Numbered from the stretch's first letter, positions 51,536 to 60,453 are shown. The stretch: DNA of 64,000 nucleotides from Marivirga tractuosa DSM 4126 (GCF_000183425.1 NC_014759.1:2387001-2451000), one strand, 5' to 3'. A program made the numbers and translations. Notes: generated from the sequence alone by a model not told the origin.

Positions 51536-52958
51536 TACCGCCACCTCAATAATTACAGGGCCAGCTCTCCTGCTGGCCTTTTTTTTCGCCTCTTGTGAAG
51601 AGCCAATAGAAGTAGAAAGCGACTTAGTCCCTGGGGGAAACAATGCTGAAATCCGGTATGTTGAAATCCCCTTGGAAATAAACCATGCTGCCTATGATAC
51701 GCTATTGGTCAGCACAAATGTATCAATACTGGAGGGAGCCAGAGGACAAGTTTTTGTAGGACATCAAAACAACCCAGAAATAGGAAATTTCTCTGCACAA
51801 GCCTATTTTGGCGCTATTTTGAGTAATAGTGTTAATAGAGATAGTGTTAAATTTGGAAGTGAAGTTATTGAAACAAGACTTCACTTAGGTTTTAATTACT
51901 ATTATGGCACTGAGTATGGCAATCCGCAGAAGTTTAGACTCTACCAATTAGCGGACACCTTGAAATCCTCTGGTATAAAATCGATAGAAAATAATAAGGT
52001 TAATTATTATACTGTAAATGACGAGTTGAGCACTTCGGAAGAGATAGCAGTGAACGGCACTACTATTATTAATCCTAAAGATACCATTCCTGATTACATC
52101 TCTCTTGGAAATAACTTTGGAAATGATCTATTAGACTTAGTTAGAGACGAGGATTTAACACCAGAAGAAATCTATAGTACCTTAAAAGGCTTCAAATTAG
52201 AGGTTGAACCAGGTCAAAATAATTTACAGGCCTTAAGTTTAGCGGGTCAGAGCTCATATTTTGAGGTTATCTACCAATCACCCACTGCGGATACACTACA
52301 AAGTGTGACCTTTAATTTATCTAGTTCAAGTTTCACACATGTGGATTTCCAGCCAGGAAGCCTGATACCTAGTACGTTTAGCGGAAATAATTCTTTCGAT
52401 TTAACTGATCCAAGTAAAGCTTACTTCAATAACTTACTTGGTATCAGTCCAAAAATTAATTTGGATCCTTATTTATCTTTTATTGATTCTGTAGATTACA
52501 TGCAAATTAATAAAGCTGAAATAATTATTGAAAGTCAAAATTTCACCACTTTGGATACTCCTTTTGAACAAGTACGACCCGCTCAAGCAATTATTCCGTA
52601 CATTCTTGAAGAAACTGGAGGATTTAAAAAGCAGGGTAGAGACTTTTGGGCAATCCAGTCAAATTTTACTTCCAATGGAGGAATAGCAAACCAAAGTGCA
52701 GGTACCTCACCAACAAATTTAAGCTATGATGATAGCAAAAATCAAATTAGAGGGGATATCAGCTTTTTCTTACAAGAAATTTACAATGACCCTTCGTTTT
52801 GGACTGAGGGAAATAATTTTGTTTTCACTGGTCAATTCATCCGAGTAAACAATGATGCCTTTACAGAAAATCCAATTATCAATATTGGAAACTTTGATAA
52901 CTTTTTAGTTGACAAAGAGAATATAAAATTAAGAATATATTACACTACTTTTAAATAA
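51429..52958 (+). CDS. DUF4270 family lipoprotein
   Basis: A surface-type lipoprotein of the DUF4270 family. The lipobox cysteine is in LLLAFFFASCEEPIEVESDL, and the mature part of about 455 residues is rich in beta strands and Asn/Ser/Thr, with DPSKAYFNNLLGI and YMQINKAEIIIES typical. The start is a puzzle: the first usable ATG before the signal (51429) lies inside the previous gene and gives a 55-residue pre-lipobox region. No ATG, GTG or TTG lies closer; ATA or ATT near 51549 would give a normal-length signal. The hydrophobic core is encoded by a terminator-like hairpin (51559-51586). Confidence 0.78.
   Translation: MNYFQHSTKKRKLTPLKKEKILKNPISTYIQNWQANTATSIITGPALLLAFFFASCEEPIEVESDLVPGGNNAEIRYVEIPLEINHAAYDTLLVSTNVSILEGARGQVFVGHQNNPEIGNFSAQAYFGAILSNSVNRDSVKFGSEVIETRLHLGFNYYYGTEYGNPQKFRLYQLADTLKSSGIKSIENNKVNYYTVNDELSTSEEIAVNGTTIINPKDTIPDYISLGNNFGNDLLDLVRDEDLTPEEIYSTLKGFKLEVEPGQNNLQALSLAGQSSYFEVIYQSPTADTLQSVTFNLSSSSFTHVDFQPGSLIPSTFSGNNSFDLTDPSKAYFNNLLGISPKINLDPYLSFIDSVDYMQINKAEIIIESQNFTTLDTPFEQVRPAQAIIPYILEETGGFKKQGRDFWAIQSNFTSNGGIANQSAGTSPTNLSYDDSKNQIRGDISFFLQEIYNDPSFWTEGNNFVFTGQFIRVNNDAFTENPIINIGNFDNFLVDKENIKLRIYYTTFK
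51559..51586 (+). terminator. Intrinsic terminator sequence inside the DUF4270 signal peptide
   Basis: GGCCAGC (51559-51565) and GCTGGCC (51572-51578) form a perfect 7-bp GC-rich stem with a 6-nt loop, followed by eight T residues (51579-51586). It lies 24 bases after the stop of the starch-synthase-like gene, the right place to end that transcript, yet these bases also encode the ALLLAFFF core of the next protein's signal peptide. Confidence 0.75.
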
Positions 52959-52966
52959 ATCGCAAT

Positions 52967-54802
52967 ATGTGTGGAATTGTAGCATATGTAGGTCATCAGA
53001 ATGCTTCTGAGATCATCATTAAAGGATTAAAAAGATTAGAATATAGAGGTTATGACAGTGCAGGTATTGCACTTATGAATGACGGTCTTAAGGTTTATAA
53101 AAAGCAAGGGAAAGTTAGTGAACTTGAAGCGCATCTTAAAGATAAAAATACTAAAAGCACAATAGGAATTGGTCACACAAGATGGGCAACTCATGGTGCA
53201 CCAAGTGATCTAAATGCTCATCCGCACTTTTCTGAAAGTGGAGATTTAGCAATTATTCATAACGGAATTATTGAAAATTATTCCTCACTTAAAACTGATC
53301 TAGAGAATAAAGGCTATACATTCAAAAGTGAAACCGATTCTGAAGTATTCATCAATTTTATAGAAGATATCTATAAAAATAATGATGGAACATTAGAAGA
53401 AGCAGTTAGATTGGCTTTAACCAAAGTAATTGGTGCTTATGCGATTGTGATAATGTCAACTAATCATCCTAATCAATTGATTGCTGCTCGTAAAGGAAGC
53501 CCTTTGGTAATTGGTGTGGGTAAGGATGAGTTTTTCTTAGCATCTGACGCAACGCCTATAGTAGAATATACCAATGAAGTGATCTATGTAAATGATTACG
53601 AAATTGCTTTAATTAAAGATGGCGAAATCAGTATTAGAGATACTAAAGATGTAAAAACCACCCCATACATTCAAAAAGTGGACATGGAACTAGAAGCTAT
53701 TGAAAAAGGTGGGTTTGAGCATTTCATGTTAAAAGAGATCTTTGAGCAACCAAAATCTATTAAAGATTGCTTTAGAGGAAGGTTGATTGCTGATGAGGCT
53801 AAATTAGTTTTGGGCGGAATAAGAGATTATGCCACTGCTCTAATTAATGCAGAGAGGATTGTAATTGTTGCTTGTGGTACTTCTTGGCATGCTGGGTTAG
53901 TAGCTGAATACATTTTTGAAGAATTTTGTAGAATTCCTGTCGAGGTAGAGTATGCTTCAGAATTTAGATACAGAAATCCTGTTATCAAAGAAGGAGATAT
54001 TGTATTTGCAATTTCTCAGTCTGGTGAAACAGCCGATACCTTAGCTGCTATGGAATTAGCAAAATCAAAAGGAGCTATTGTTCTTGGAGTTTGTAATGTA
54101 GTGGGTTCATCCATATCAAGAGTTTCTCATGAGGGAGTTTATACACATGCTGGACCAGAAATTGGGGTTGCCAGTACAAAAGCCTTTACAGCTCAGTTGA
54201 CGGTGTTGACTATGATTGCTTTAAAGACAGCTTTAAGAAAAGGAACTATTGCTGAGCAGCGTTATAGAGAAATTTTAGTTGATTTAGAAAATATACCAAA
54301 AAAGGTAGAGAAAGCTTTAAAAACTGACGAACAGGTTAAAAAGATTGCTGAAATTTATAAAGATGCTAGAAATTTCTTGTATTTGGGCAGAGGTTATAAT
54401 TTTCCAGTTGCTTTGGAAGGTGCTTTAAAATTAAAAGAGATTTCTTATATTCATGCAGAAGGCTACCCTGCTGCAGAAATGAAGCACGGGCCAATTGCTT
54501 TAATTGATGAGGAGATGCCAGTTGTAGTAATTGCAACTAGAGATAGTTCTTACGATAAAATTGTTTCTAACATACAGGAGGTTAAAGCAAGAAAAGGAAA
54601 GGTAATTGCAGTTGTTTCAGAAGGCGATTCCTTGATTCCAGGCATGGTAGATCATACAATTGAAGTGCCCGGAACCCACGAATCTTTAATGCCAATGGTT
54701 TCCACTATTCCTCTTCAATTACTTTCTTATCACATCGCAGTTATGAGAGGATGTAATGTAGATCAGCCGAGGAATTTGGCAAAATCTGTGACTGTAGAGT
54801 AA
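52967..54802 (+). CDS. glmS: Glutamine--fructose-6-phosphate aminotransferase (isomerizing)
   Basis: A 611-residue enzyme that makes glucosamine-6-phosphate from fructose-6-phosphate and glutamine, the entry to peptidoglycan and LPS amino sugars. The Ntn glutaminase domain starts MCGIVAYVGH, with C2 as nucleophile after Met removal, and HTRWATHGAPS. Two SIS domains follow (VACGTSWHAGLVAEYIFEEF, ISQSGETADTLAAMELAKSK; GRGYNFPVALEGALKLKEIS) and the C-tail reads QPRNLAKSVTVE. The length is exact for the family. No glmS ribozyme-like sequence is apparent upstream; the gap to DUF4270 is 8 bases. Confidence 0.97.
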   Translation: MCGIVAYVGHQNASEIIIKGLKRLEYRGYDSAGIALMNDGLKVYKKQGKVSELEAHLKDKNTKSTIGIGHTRWATHGAPSDLNAHPHFSESGDLAIIHNGIIENYSSLKTDLENKGYTFKSETDSEVFINFIEDIYKNNDGTLEEAVRLALTKVIGAYAIVIMSTNHPNQLIAARKGSPLVIGVGKDEFFLASDATPIVEYTNEVIYVNDYEIALIKDGEISIRDTKDVKTTPYIQKVDMELEAIEKGGFEHFMLKEIFEQPKSIKDCFRGRLIADEAKLVLGGIRDYATALINAERIVIVACGTSWHAGLVAEYIFEEFCRIPVEVEYASEFRYRNPVIKEGDIVFAISQSGETADTLAAMELAKSKGAIVLGVCNVVGSSISRVSHEGVYTHAGPEIGVASTKAFTAQLTVLTMIALKTALRKGTIAEQRYREILVDLENIPKKVEKALKTDEQVKKIAEIYKDARNFLYLGRGYNFPVALEGALKLKEISYIHAEGYPAAEMKHGPIALIDEEMPVVVIATRDSSYDKIVSNIQEVKARKGKVIAVVSEGDSLIPGMVDHTIEVPGTHESLMPMVSTIPLQLLSYHIAVMRGCNVDQPRNLAKSVTVE

Positions 54803-54856
54803 GGTAATTACATATGCATTTCGCACAACATTAGCTGGAAAGTAAAAGCTAACTTG

Positions 54857-54889
54857 AAAGACCGAAGCAAATTCTGCTTCGGTCTTTTT
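54857..54889 (+). terminator. Intrinsic terminator of glmS
   Basis: AAAGACCGAAGCA (54857-54869) and TGCTTCGGTCTTT (54875-54887) form a perfect 13-bp stem with a 5-nt loop, followed by TT. It lies 54 bases after the glmS stop. Confidence 0.88.
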
Positions 54890-54995
54890 AATTCTAACGA
54901 GAAATATTTTGCCGCAATTTCGTCTTTATTTAAAATCTCAAAACATTGCGATCAAACAAGACATTTATTAGGTCTAATCAAAATGTTATCAGTTT

Positions 54996-55148
54996 ATGCC
55001 AAATTTTACAATCGTTTTCAAAGATGATTCTATAAAGGAGATTGAAGCAGAAAGCAAGGAAGCACTTATCAGAGATTTCAGTTTAGCAGATGCAACCGCT
55101 TTTCAAGAAATGGGGTTGTTTTTGAATTGTTTGCGTGAAGCAAAATAG
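54996..55148 (+). CDS. Truncated hypothetical protein at island junction
   Basis: A 50-codon frame starting MPNFTIVFKDDSIKEIEAES and KEALIRDFSLADATAFQEM, which reads like the N-terminus of a small host protein. After about residue 39 the sequence runs antiparallel over the tail of the Na/Ca exchanger remnant and ends in an early TAG (GLFLNCLREAK). I infer that the gene was cut by insertion of the island near 55110. No family recognised. Confidence 0.5.
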   Translation: MPNFTIVFKDDSIKEIEAESKEALIRDFSLADATAFQEMGLFLNCLREAK

Positions 55149-55413
55149 GCTATCGTAACCATGAGGGGAATGGAGATAATATTAGAACCCAGTAAGTTTC
55201 CTAAGCCTATATTTGATACACCCCGGGCAGCACTGGTGATGTTAACTGCTACTTCGGGGCTTGCCGTTACAATCGCCAAAAAGCAGCTCCTGCCGAAGCG
55301 GTGAGTCCCCATTGTTTCCGCAACATTTTGAGCGGTGTAAGCAATTGGTCAGCTCCCCAATGTGCAGCCCATGCGGCTATTACTAAAACTCCTACCCATA
55401 ACCATGCATTCAT
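55103..55413 (-). pseudogene. Truncated, frameshifted sodium/calcium exchanger
   Basis: From the ATG at 55413 one frame gives MNAWLWVGVLVIAAWAAHWG and ends TASAGAAFWRL-stop. One missing T in the run near 55285 shifts the frame, after which AIVTASPEVAVNITSAARGV and LGNLLGSNIISIPLMVTIAY continue to a stop at 55103. These are the alpha-repeat motifs of the CaCA exchanger family. The protein would normally go on for another membrane half, which is absent. It is a pseudogene at the junction of island and host DNA. Confidence 0.7.
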
Positions 55414-55439
55414 ATCTTCTATTTTTATCGGTCAATTAT

Positions 55440-56234
55440 TTATTTAGCTATTTTCAATATCCTTACAGCCCCTCGCATTACGAAGGTGAAAACAATTGCC
55501 CCAATGGCCAAATCGGGCCATTTGCTATCAAGAAAATAAACTAACACACCGGCCAGGATCACTCCGCCATTTACAATAATGTCATTGGAAGTGAATATGG
55601 CACTAGCCTGCATGTGAGCTTCATCACTTTTAGCTTTATTGATCAGCCAGAGCGAAACCAGATTGCCGATGAGGGCCAGTACTGATATGATAATCATCCA
55701 TTGAAACAGAGGTGTTTCGCTTTCTCTGAAAAACCTGCGCAATACTTCTGAAAATCCTAATAGCGCCAGTACCATTTGAAAATAACCACTGATTTTGGCT
55801 ACTTTTTTCTTGCGAGACATTGCTGCACCTACAGCAAATAAGCTCAGGCCATAGACGATGGAATCTGCCAGCATGTCAAGTGAGTCAGCTACTAACCCCA
55901 TGGAACGGGATATCCATCCGGTAGTCATCTCTACCACAAAGAATCCGAAATTGATACCCAGTACCCACCAAAGTATTTTCCGCTGTTCGGAGTCGTCAGC
56001 AGCCAACGGCAACTCAGCTTCATCTTCCGTACTTTCTAACCGGTCATTGAGTTTAAGTTCAGTAATGGCCTGATGGATCTTGTCCACTTCGTCTGTGTGA
56101 TATACTTCCAGTCTGCGATTGGGTATATCAAATGAAAGTTGCTTTACCTCATTATAAGGCTCCAGCTTCATGCGGATCATTTGCTCCTCTGAGGGGCAGT
56201 CCATTTTACTGATATGGAAGGTGGTTTTCTTCAT
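55440..56234 (-). CDS. CDF-family cation transporter with HMA-like N-terminus
   Basis: A 264-residue protein. The N-terminal 65 residues resemble a heavy-metal-associated domain with only one cysteine (MDCPSEEQM, C13; Glu at the second Cys position). The rest is a six-helix cation-diffusion-facilitator: D120-x3-D124 in helix 2 (DSLDMLADSI) and F214-TSN-D218 in helix 5, where YiiP-type exporters have His-x3-Asp. The long C-terminal cytosolic domain is missing. The altered site suggests another metal or ratio than Zn. The start is the ATG at 56234, 7 bases after the GDCCVxC gene. Confidence 0.8.
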   Translation of the reverse strand: MKKTTFHISKMDCPSEEQMIRMKLEPYNEVKQLSFDIPNRRLEVYHTDEVDKIHQAITELKLNDRLESTEDEAELPLAADDSEQRKILWWVLGINFGFFVVEMTTGWISRSMGLVADSLDMLADSIVYGLSLFAVGAAMSRKKKVAKISGYFQMVLALLGFSEVLRRFFRESETPLFQWMIIISVLALIGNLVSLWLINKAKSDEAHMQASAIFTSNDIIVNGGVILAGVLVYFLDSKWPDLAIGAIVFTFVMRGAVRILKIAK

Positions 56235-56241
56235 AACTTTT

Positions 56242-56448
56242 TTAGCAACAACTCCTGTCTTGCTGAATTGGTGGACATTGTTCTGTACCATAGCTACAAA
56301 ATACACAACAGTCTCCTTGTTTTGGTTTCAGTACTGCTTTGCAGCTTTGACATTCATAAAAGAACTGACAAGCGTCAGTTGGCATTTCTTCTTCTTTTTG
56401 ATATCCGCAGTTTGGACAGTTAACAATTGATTTATTCGTTATTTCCAT
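56242..56448 (-). CDS. GDCCVxC domain protein
   Basis: A 68-residue cysteine-rich protein: CPNC (C11, C14), CQSC (C33, C36), the name motif GDCCVFCSYG (C47, C48, C51) and a CC end. The family, also known with selenocysteine in place of one Cys, travels with mercury and copper resistance genes. The paired CxxC motifs suggest a zinc- or copper-binding ribbon. The start is the ATG at 56448; an upstream frame to 56538 is not supported. It lies directly before the CDF gene. Confidence 0.82.
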   Translation of the reverse strand: MEITNKSIVNCPNCGYQKEEEMPTDACQFFYECQSCKAVLKPKQGDCCVFCSYGTEQCPPIQQDRSCC

Positions 56449-56540
56449 CTCTTTATTGCTCTTTTCATAAGTCTTGCGTCTCAGGTAACTGCAAATGATC
56501 AAATCAAAAAACTGCCTTTTTATACTTTTAAATAACACGA

Positions 56541-56573
56541 AAACCTCAGAGATTTTTTCTACCTCTGAGGTTT
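56541..56573 (-). terminator. Terminator hairpin after the HMA gene
   Basis: AAACCTCAGAG (56541-56551) and CTCTGAGGTTT (56563-56573) form a perfect 11-bp stem with an 11-nt loop. It stands between the HMA gene (ends 56602) and the GDCCVxC gene, so copA-HMA may form one transcript and the next two genes another. The T-run is weak. Confidence 0.65.
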
Positions 56574-56601
56574 ATTTTAAATTGATTGCAATTATTCTGC
56601 A

Positions 56602-56811
56602 CTACACTGCCTCAGCCTTAAAACCCGCTTTCTGTACCGTTTTCTTTACTTCTTCTTCAGTCAGATCAGAAGTTTCTACAGTAAGTATGCGGTCATCACT
56701 TTCAAGGTTGACATCCCATTTTTTTATGTTCTTTTCCTCGTTCAAGAAGGGAGTCACTTTTGAAAGGCATCCGCCACAATTGATATTGGTTTTGAATTTT
56801 AAAGTGTTCAT
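56602..56811 (-). CDS. CopZ-like heavy-metal-associated (HMA) protein
   Basis: A 69-residue soluble ferredoxin-like metallochaperone. The metal site is NCGGC (C12, C15) in KFKTNINCGGCLSKV, and the C-terminal KKTVQKAGFKAEAV completes the fold. It would carry Cu(I) to the N-terminal domain of the adjacent CopA ATPase. GGC in place of the common xxC with Met before it is a modest variation. It lies 33 bases after copA. Confidence 0.9.
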   Translation of the reverse strand: MNTLKFKTNINCGGCLSKVTPFLNEEKNIKKWDVNLESDDRILTVETSDLTEEEVKKTVQKAGFKAEAV

Positions 56812-56844
56812 TATTTAGTCTATTTAAAGTTTATAATTTGATTC

Positions 56845-59109
56845 TTAAATTTTTGCTGCTTTCAACCGCAGACTATTGGCTACTACCGATACCGAACTGA
56901 AGGCCATCGCCATGCCCGCAATCATCGGATCAAGTAAAAAGCCGTTTACCGGGTATAAAAGCCCGGCTGCTATCGGGATACCGATAATGTTGTAAATGAA
57001 TGCCCAAAAGAGGTTCTGACGAATACCCAATACGGTTTTCTTAGATAGCTTAAGTGCTTTGGGTATGGACTGCAGGTCTGAAGTTATCAACGTCATCTTC
57101 GCCACATCCATTGCTATGTCAGAACCTTTGCCCATCGCAATACTCACATCGGCTTGTGCCAGAGCGTGTGAGTCGTTGATGCCATCTCCAACCATCGCCA
57201 CAATTTTTCCTTTGACTTGTAGCCCTTTTACAAAATCTGCTTTGTCGGAAGGCAATACTTCTGCTTTAAACTCCTTAAGGCCTACCTGTTCGGCAACTGC
57301 ATGGGCTGTTTGCTGATTATCACCGGTGAGCATGTACACGTTAATGTTTCTTTCCTGAAGGGTTTCAATAGCTTTTTTAGATGTTTCCTTAATCTTATCG
57401 GCAATTGCCAGCACAGCTAAAGCCTGATCTTGATTGGCAAAAAAGATGACTGTTTTAGCTTCCTCCCGAAGTGTTTTGGCTTTTTTGTCAAGTTGATTAC
57501 TCACACTGATATTATGTTCGGCAAGCAATCTTTGGTTACCGATATAGAAGCTCGTGCCATTTTTATACTTTGCTTCAACCCCCCGCCCCGTAATGCTGTT
57601 AAACTGTGAAATGGTTGTAGATTTAATGCCTTCCTCTTTTAGCTTTTGAACCACCGCTTCTGCCAAAGGATGTTCCGATTGCGACTCCATGGCCAGTACC
57701 ATGGGCTTGAGCTTTTCGGATTGCTCCTCATCTTCCCAAAAGATATCCGTAACGACCGGCTTCCCTTCGGTGATGGTGCCCGTTTTGTCTAAAACAACAG
57801 CATTTACCTGATATCCTAATTCCAGGCTTTCAGCGTCTTTGATCAGAATATTGTTTTCAGCGCCCTTTCCGACACCAACCATAATAGCCGTTGGGGTAGC
57901 TAGCCCCAAAGCACAGGGGCAGGCGATCACCAATACAGCTACCGAGGTAAGCAATGCATGCGTGAAGGCATCATCTCCACCTACCAACATCCAGGTAATA
58001 AAAGTCACGATGGAAATAACCATTACTATCGGCACGAATATTCCGGCTATCTTATCCACCAGCTTTTGAACCGGGGCTTTACTCCCCTGGGCTTCTTGCA
58101 CCATTTTGATTATTTGGGCAAGTAAGGTCTCCCCGGCTACTTTCTCAGCCGTAAAGCGAAAGCTACCTTTCTGGTTGACCGTCCCTGCAAACACTTTTTC
58201 ACCTTTGCTTTTCTCCACCGGTATGGGTTCTCCTGTAATCATGCTTTCATCCACAAAAGAATTTCCCTCGGCCACTTCACCATCTACAGGTATCTTCTCC
58301 CCCGGACGAACCAAAATGGTATAACCCACCTCAACCGAGGCAATGGGCATTTCCACTTCCTCTCCATCCACAATCACTCTCAATGTTTTCGGCTGTAAAC
58401 CCATTAGTTTTTTGATGGCAGAAGAGGTATTGGATTTCGCTTTTTCCTCCAATACTTTTCCCAGTGAGATGAAAGTGATGATTACGGTAGCCGCTTCATA
58501 ATACACATGTGGATGTATGCCCCTATTGTGCCAAAACTCAGGAAATAAGGTATTGAACAAGCTGAAAATGAATGCAATCCCCGTACTCAGGGCCACCAAC
58601 GTATCCATGTTGGCCTTCCCGTGCCTGGCTTGTTTATAGGCATTAATGAAAAAACTTCTGCCAAACCAGAATAAAACCGGAATGGTAAATGCCAGAGAAA
58701 TCCATCTGCCCGGCACCCAGTCCATGTAGAACATGCCCAGAATGAATACCGGTAGCGTTAAGATAGCAGACCAAATGGTTCGTCTTTTTACTTCCTGATA
58801 ATGCTTTTCCTGAAGCTCCTGCTGCGCTTCTGATGGGTTTTCAGCGTCAACAATCAAATCATAACCAACTGACTGTAGCGCCTTACGCAAATCCTCTGAG
58901 GTGAGTGAATCGTTATATTCTACTAATACCGAACTATTAGCGAAATTGACACTTGCCTTGGCCACACCTTCAGTATGGGTAAGGATGGACTCCACGCTGG
59001 AGGCACATGAGGCGCAAGTCATCCCCGTTACAGGAAAGGATTTTTTTAGTGTCTTGTCCATCTTTTGAGATGGTCTTCTTTTTGGTTCAATAATATCTAT
59101 GGCTTCCAT
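56845..59109 (-). CDS. copA: Copper-exporting P-type ATPase CopA
   Basis: A 754-residue P1B-1 ATPase that pumps Cu(I) out of the cytosol. One N-terminal HMA domain ([13 protein letters not shown]32 and C35), eight helices, the CPC translocation motif ([17 protein letters not shown], about 395-400), the phosphorylation site DKTGT (about D440), the SEHPLAEA histidine loop and [14 protein letters not shown]. The C-terminal helix has the [15 protein letters not shown] end ([15 protein letters not shown]). The ATG at 59109 is used; an ATG at 59061 would trim 16 residues. It is preceded by the HMA-AraC regulator gene on the same strand. Confidence 0.95.
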   Translation of the reverse strand: MEAIDIIEPKRRPSQKMDKTLKKSFPVTGMTCASCASSVESILTHTEGVAKASVNFANSSVLVEYNDSLTSEDLRKALQSVGYDLIVDAENPSEAQQELQEKHYQEVKRRTIWSAILTLPVFILGMFYMDWVPGRWISLAFTIPVLFWFGRSFFINAYKQARHGKANMDTLVALSTGIAFIFSLFNTLFPEFWHNRGIHPHVYYEAATVIITFISLGKVLEEKAKSNTSSAIKKLMGLQPKTLRVIVDGEEVEMPIASVEVGYTILVRPGEKIPVDGEVAEGNSFVDESMITGEPIPVEKSKGEKVFAGTVNQKGSFRFTAEKVAGETLLAQIIKMVQEAQGSKAPVQKLVDKIAGIFVPIVMVISIVTFITWMLVGGDDAFTHALLTSVAVLVIACPCALGLATPTAIMVGVGKGAENNILIKDAESLELGYQVNAVVLDKTGTITEGKPVVTDIFWEDEEQSEKLKPMVLAMESQSEHPLAEAVVQKLKEEGIKSTTISQFNSITGRGVEAKYKNGTSFYIGNQRLLAEHNISVSNQLDKKAKTLREEAKTVIFFANQDQALAVLAIADKIKETSKKAIETLQERNINVYMLTGDNQQTAHAVAEQVGLKEFKAEVLPSDKADFVKGLQVKGKIVAMVGDGINDSHALAQADVSIAMGKGSDIAMDVAKMTLITSDLQSIPKALKLSKKTVLGIRQNLFWAFIYNIIGIPIAAGLLYPVNGFLLDPMIAGMAMAFSSVSVVANSLRLKAAKI

Positions 59110-59147
59110 ATATCATTTTTAATCTATATGTTCTGAGATGAACAATA

Positions 59148-59155
59148 CAAAATTA
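59148..59155 (-). promoter_or_regulatory. Candidate -7 box for copA
   Basis: The minus strand reads TAATTTTG, an exact TAnnTTTG match, 38 bases before the copA ATG in the 146-base gap after the regulator gene. The regulator probably acts in this gap. No -33 match is clear, as expected for an activator-dependent promoter (inference). Confidence 0.4.
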
Positions 59156-59255
59156 GGAAGTGCAGAAGGAATAAGTACTATAGGATTTGCTGAAGGTTTT
59201 ACAAAATTGTCAGTATGCCGAGCACACGGGATTTCAATATTGAATAATTATATGT

Positions 59256-59828
59256 TTATATGTTATCCAATGTGTTTCTTTTTCTATCAATAGTACTTTT
59301 AAACTGAGAAGGTGTCATACCAGTGACTTTTTTAAATTGACTACTTAAATGTGCCGAACTGCTGTATCCTAACTGAAAGGCTATTTGGCTCAGTGTAAGT
59401 TCATCATAGATCAGCAATTCTTTGATGCGCTCAATTTTCTGGCGGATGATATATTGCTCAAGGGTAATGCTTTCTACGGATGAAAAAAGCATGCCGAGAT
59501 ATTTATAGTCATAGTTGAGTTGGTCAGCGATCAAATCAGCCCACTTCACATCTAAAACCTCCTGTGAATGATGAATCTTTTGAACAATCAAATTTTTCAT
59601 CTGCTCTATCAGTCTGCTTTTGCGATCATCTATAAGCGAAAAACCCACTGTTTCCAGCCCTTCATTTAACCTGCTTTTTTCCTCATCCCCTAATCCTTTT
59701 TTGAGTTCAATCTTACCCAGTTCCACATTTTGAAAGGGTATCTCTAATTCTTCCATGAGTTGCTTAACCGCTGTTATACAGCGCGGGCAAACCATATTTT
59801 TAATATGTAGAATTTTACTGTCTGTCAT
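59256..59828 (-). CDS. HMA-AraC fusion regulator, probable copper sensor
   Basis: A 190-residue protein with two parts. Residues 1-70 look like a heavy-metal-associated domain: ILHIKNMVCPRCITAVKQLM with C14-x2-C17, two further strands and GLETVGFSLIDD at the end. Residues about 85-190 are an AraC-type DNA-binding domain with ELTLSQIAFQLGYSSSAHLS and FKKVTGMTPSQFKS. Fusing the metal-binding fold to the HTH suggests direct sensing of Cu(I), or handover from the HMA protein, with activation of copA just downstream. The role is inferred from architecture and position. Confidence 0.82.
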   Translation of the reverse strand: MTDSKILHIKNMVCPRCITAVKQLMEELEIPFQNVELGKIELKKGLGDEEKSRLNEGLETVGFSLIDDRKSRLIEQMKNLIVQKIHHSQEVLDVKWADLIADQLNYDYKYLGMLFSSVESITLEQYIIRQKIERIKELLIYDELTLSQIAFQLGYSSSAHLSSQFKKVTGMTPSQFKSTIDRKRNTLDNI

Positions 59829-59960
59829 TTAGATATGGCATTTATCATCATTTAAATAAACACTTTTTAGTGCGTTATGATTTATAAAATTCGGTGTTTG
59901 ATGTACGAAATTATTGGCTTATACGGTTTGATGGTTCACTATTTTTATTCAATGAAAATA

Positions 59961-60401
59961 CTACGAAAAAACAATTTTACGAGCGCATATAAAACTCAGT
60001 ATTGGATTGACTATAATAGCCAGGAATGGTGACAGTCCTATATCTAAGAAAGGTACAACAGGCATTCTTTCATTGTAGCTCCAAAAGTCTAGTTCTACAG
60101 CCACCCACTCTGCTGTTAACGAGACTAAGCTGGCCATTATGAGGACGATTAGCAATATTTTAAAATTAAAATTTCTAATCCAGTACTTGTCTTTGAGGAC
60201 AACAGCAACAAGGCCGTATATGATGAATGTGAGTACAACATCTCCAATCGTGCATCCGAGGAAGTAGATGCTTTTCATAAAGAGATTGTACTCATTATAT
60301 AAACCGGCATGAAGGTTTTCCCAGATAAAGTTCAGAACGAAAGCTATCAGCGCCATCCATGTTAATAAACTTTTAGCTTTAATTGTCTTAGACTCCTCCA
60401 T
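59961..60401 (-). CDS. Four-TM membrane protein of the metal island
   Basis: A 146-residue integral membrane protein with four helices (LLTWMALIAFVLNFIWENLH, GCTIGDVVLTFIIYGLVAVV, ILLIVLIMASLVSLTAEWVA, GLSPFLAIIVNPILSFICAR). Charged and aromatic residues inside or next to helices (WENLH, D54, EWVAVELDFWSYNERMP) could line an active site. I do not recognise the family. It is between the DUF2911 lipoprotein and the HMA-AraC regulator in the island, so it is probably part of the metal response. Confidence 0.7.
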   Translation of the reverse strand: MEESKTIKAKSLLTWMALIAFVLNFIWENLHAGLYNEYNLFMKSIYFLGCTIGDVVLTFIIYGLVAVVLKDKYWIRNFNFKILLIVLIMASLVSLTAEWVAVELDFWSYNERMPVVPFLDIGLSPFLAIIVNPILSFICARKIVFS

Positions 60402-60453
60402 GTTTAAAGTTCAGGAATGGCTTTAATGCAATACCATTCCTGCTATTCTGATT

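Noticed and set aside
52940..52966. Possible glmS ribozyme before glmS
   Set aside because: Only 8 bases separate DUF4270 from glmS, too short for the ribozyme; no matching core seen.
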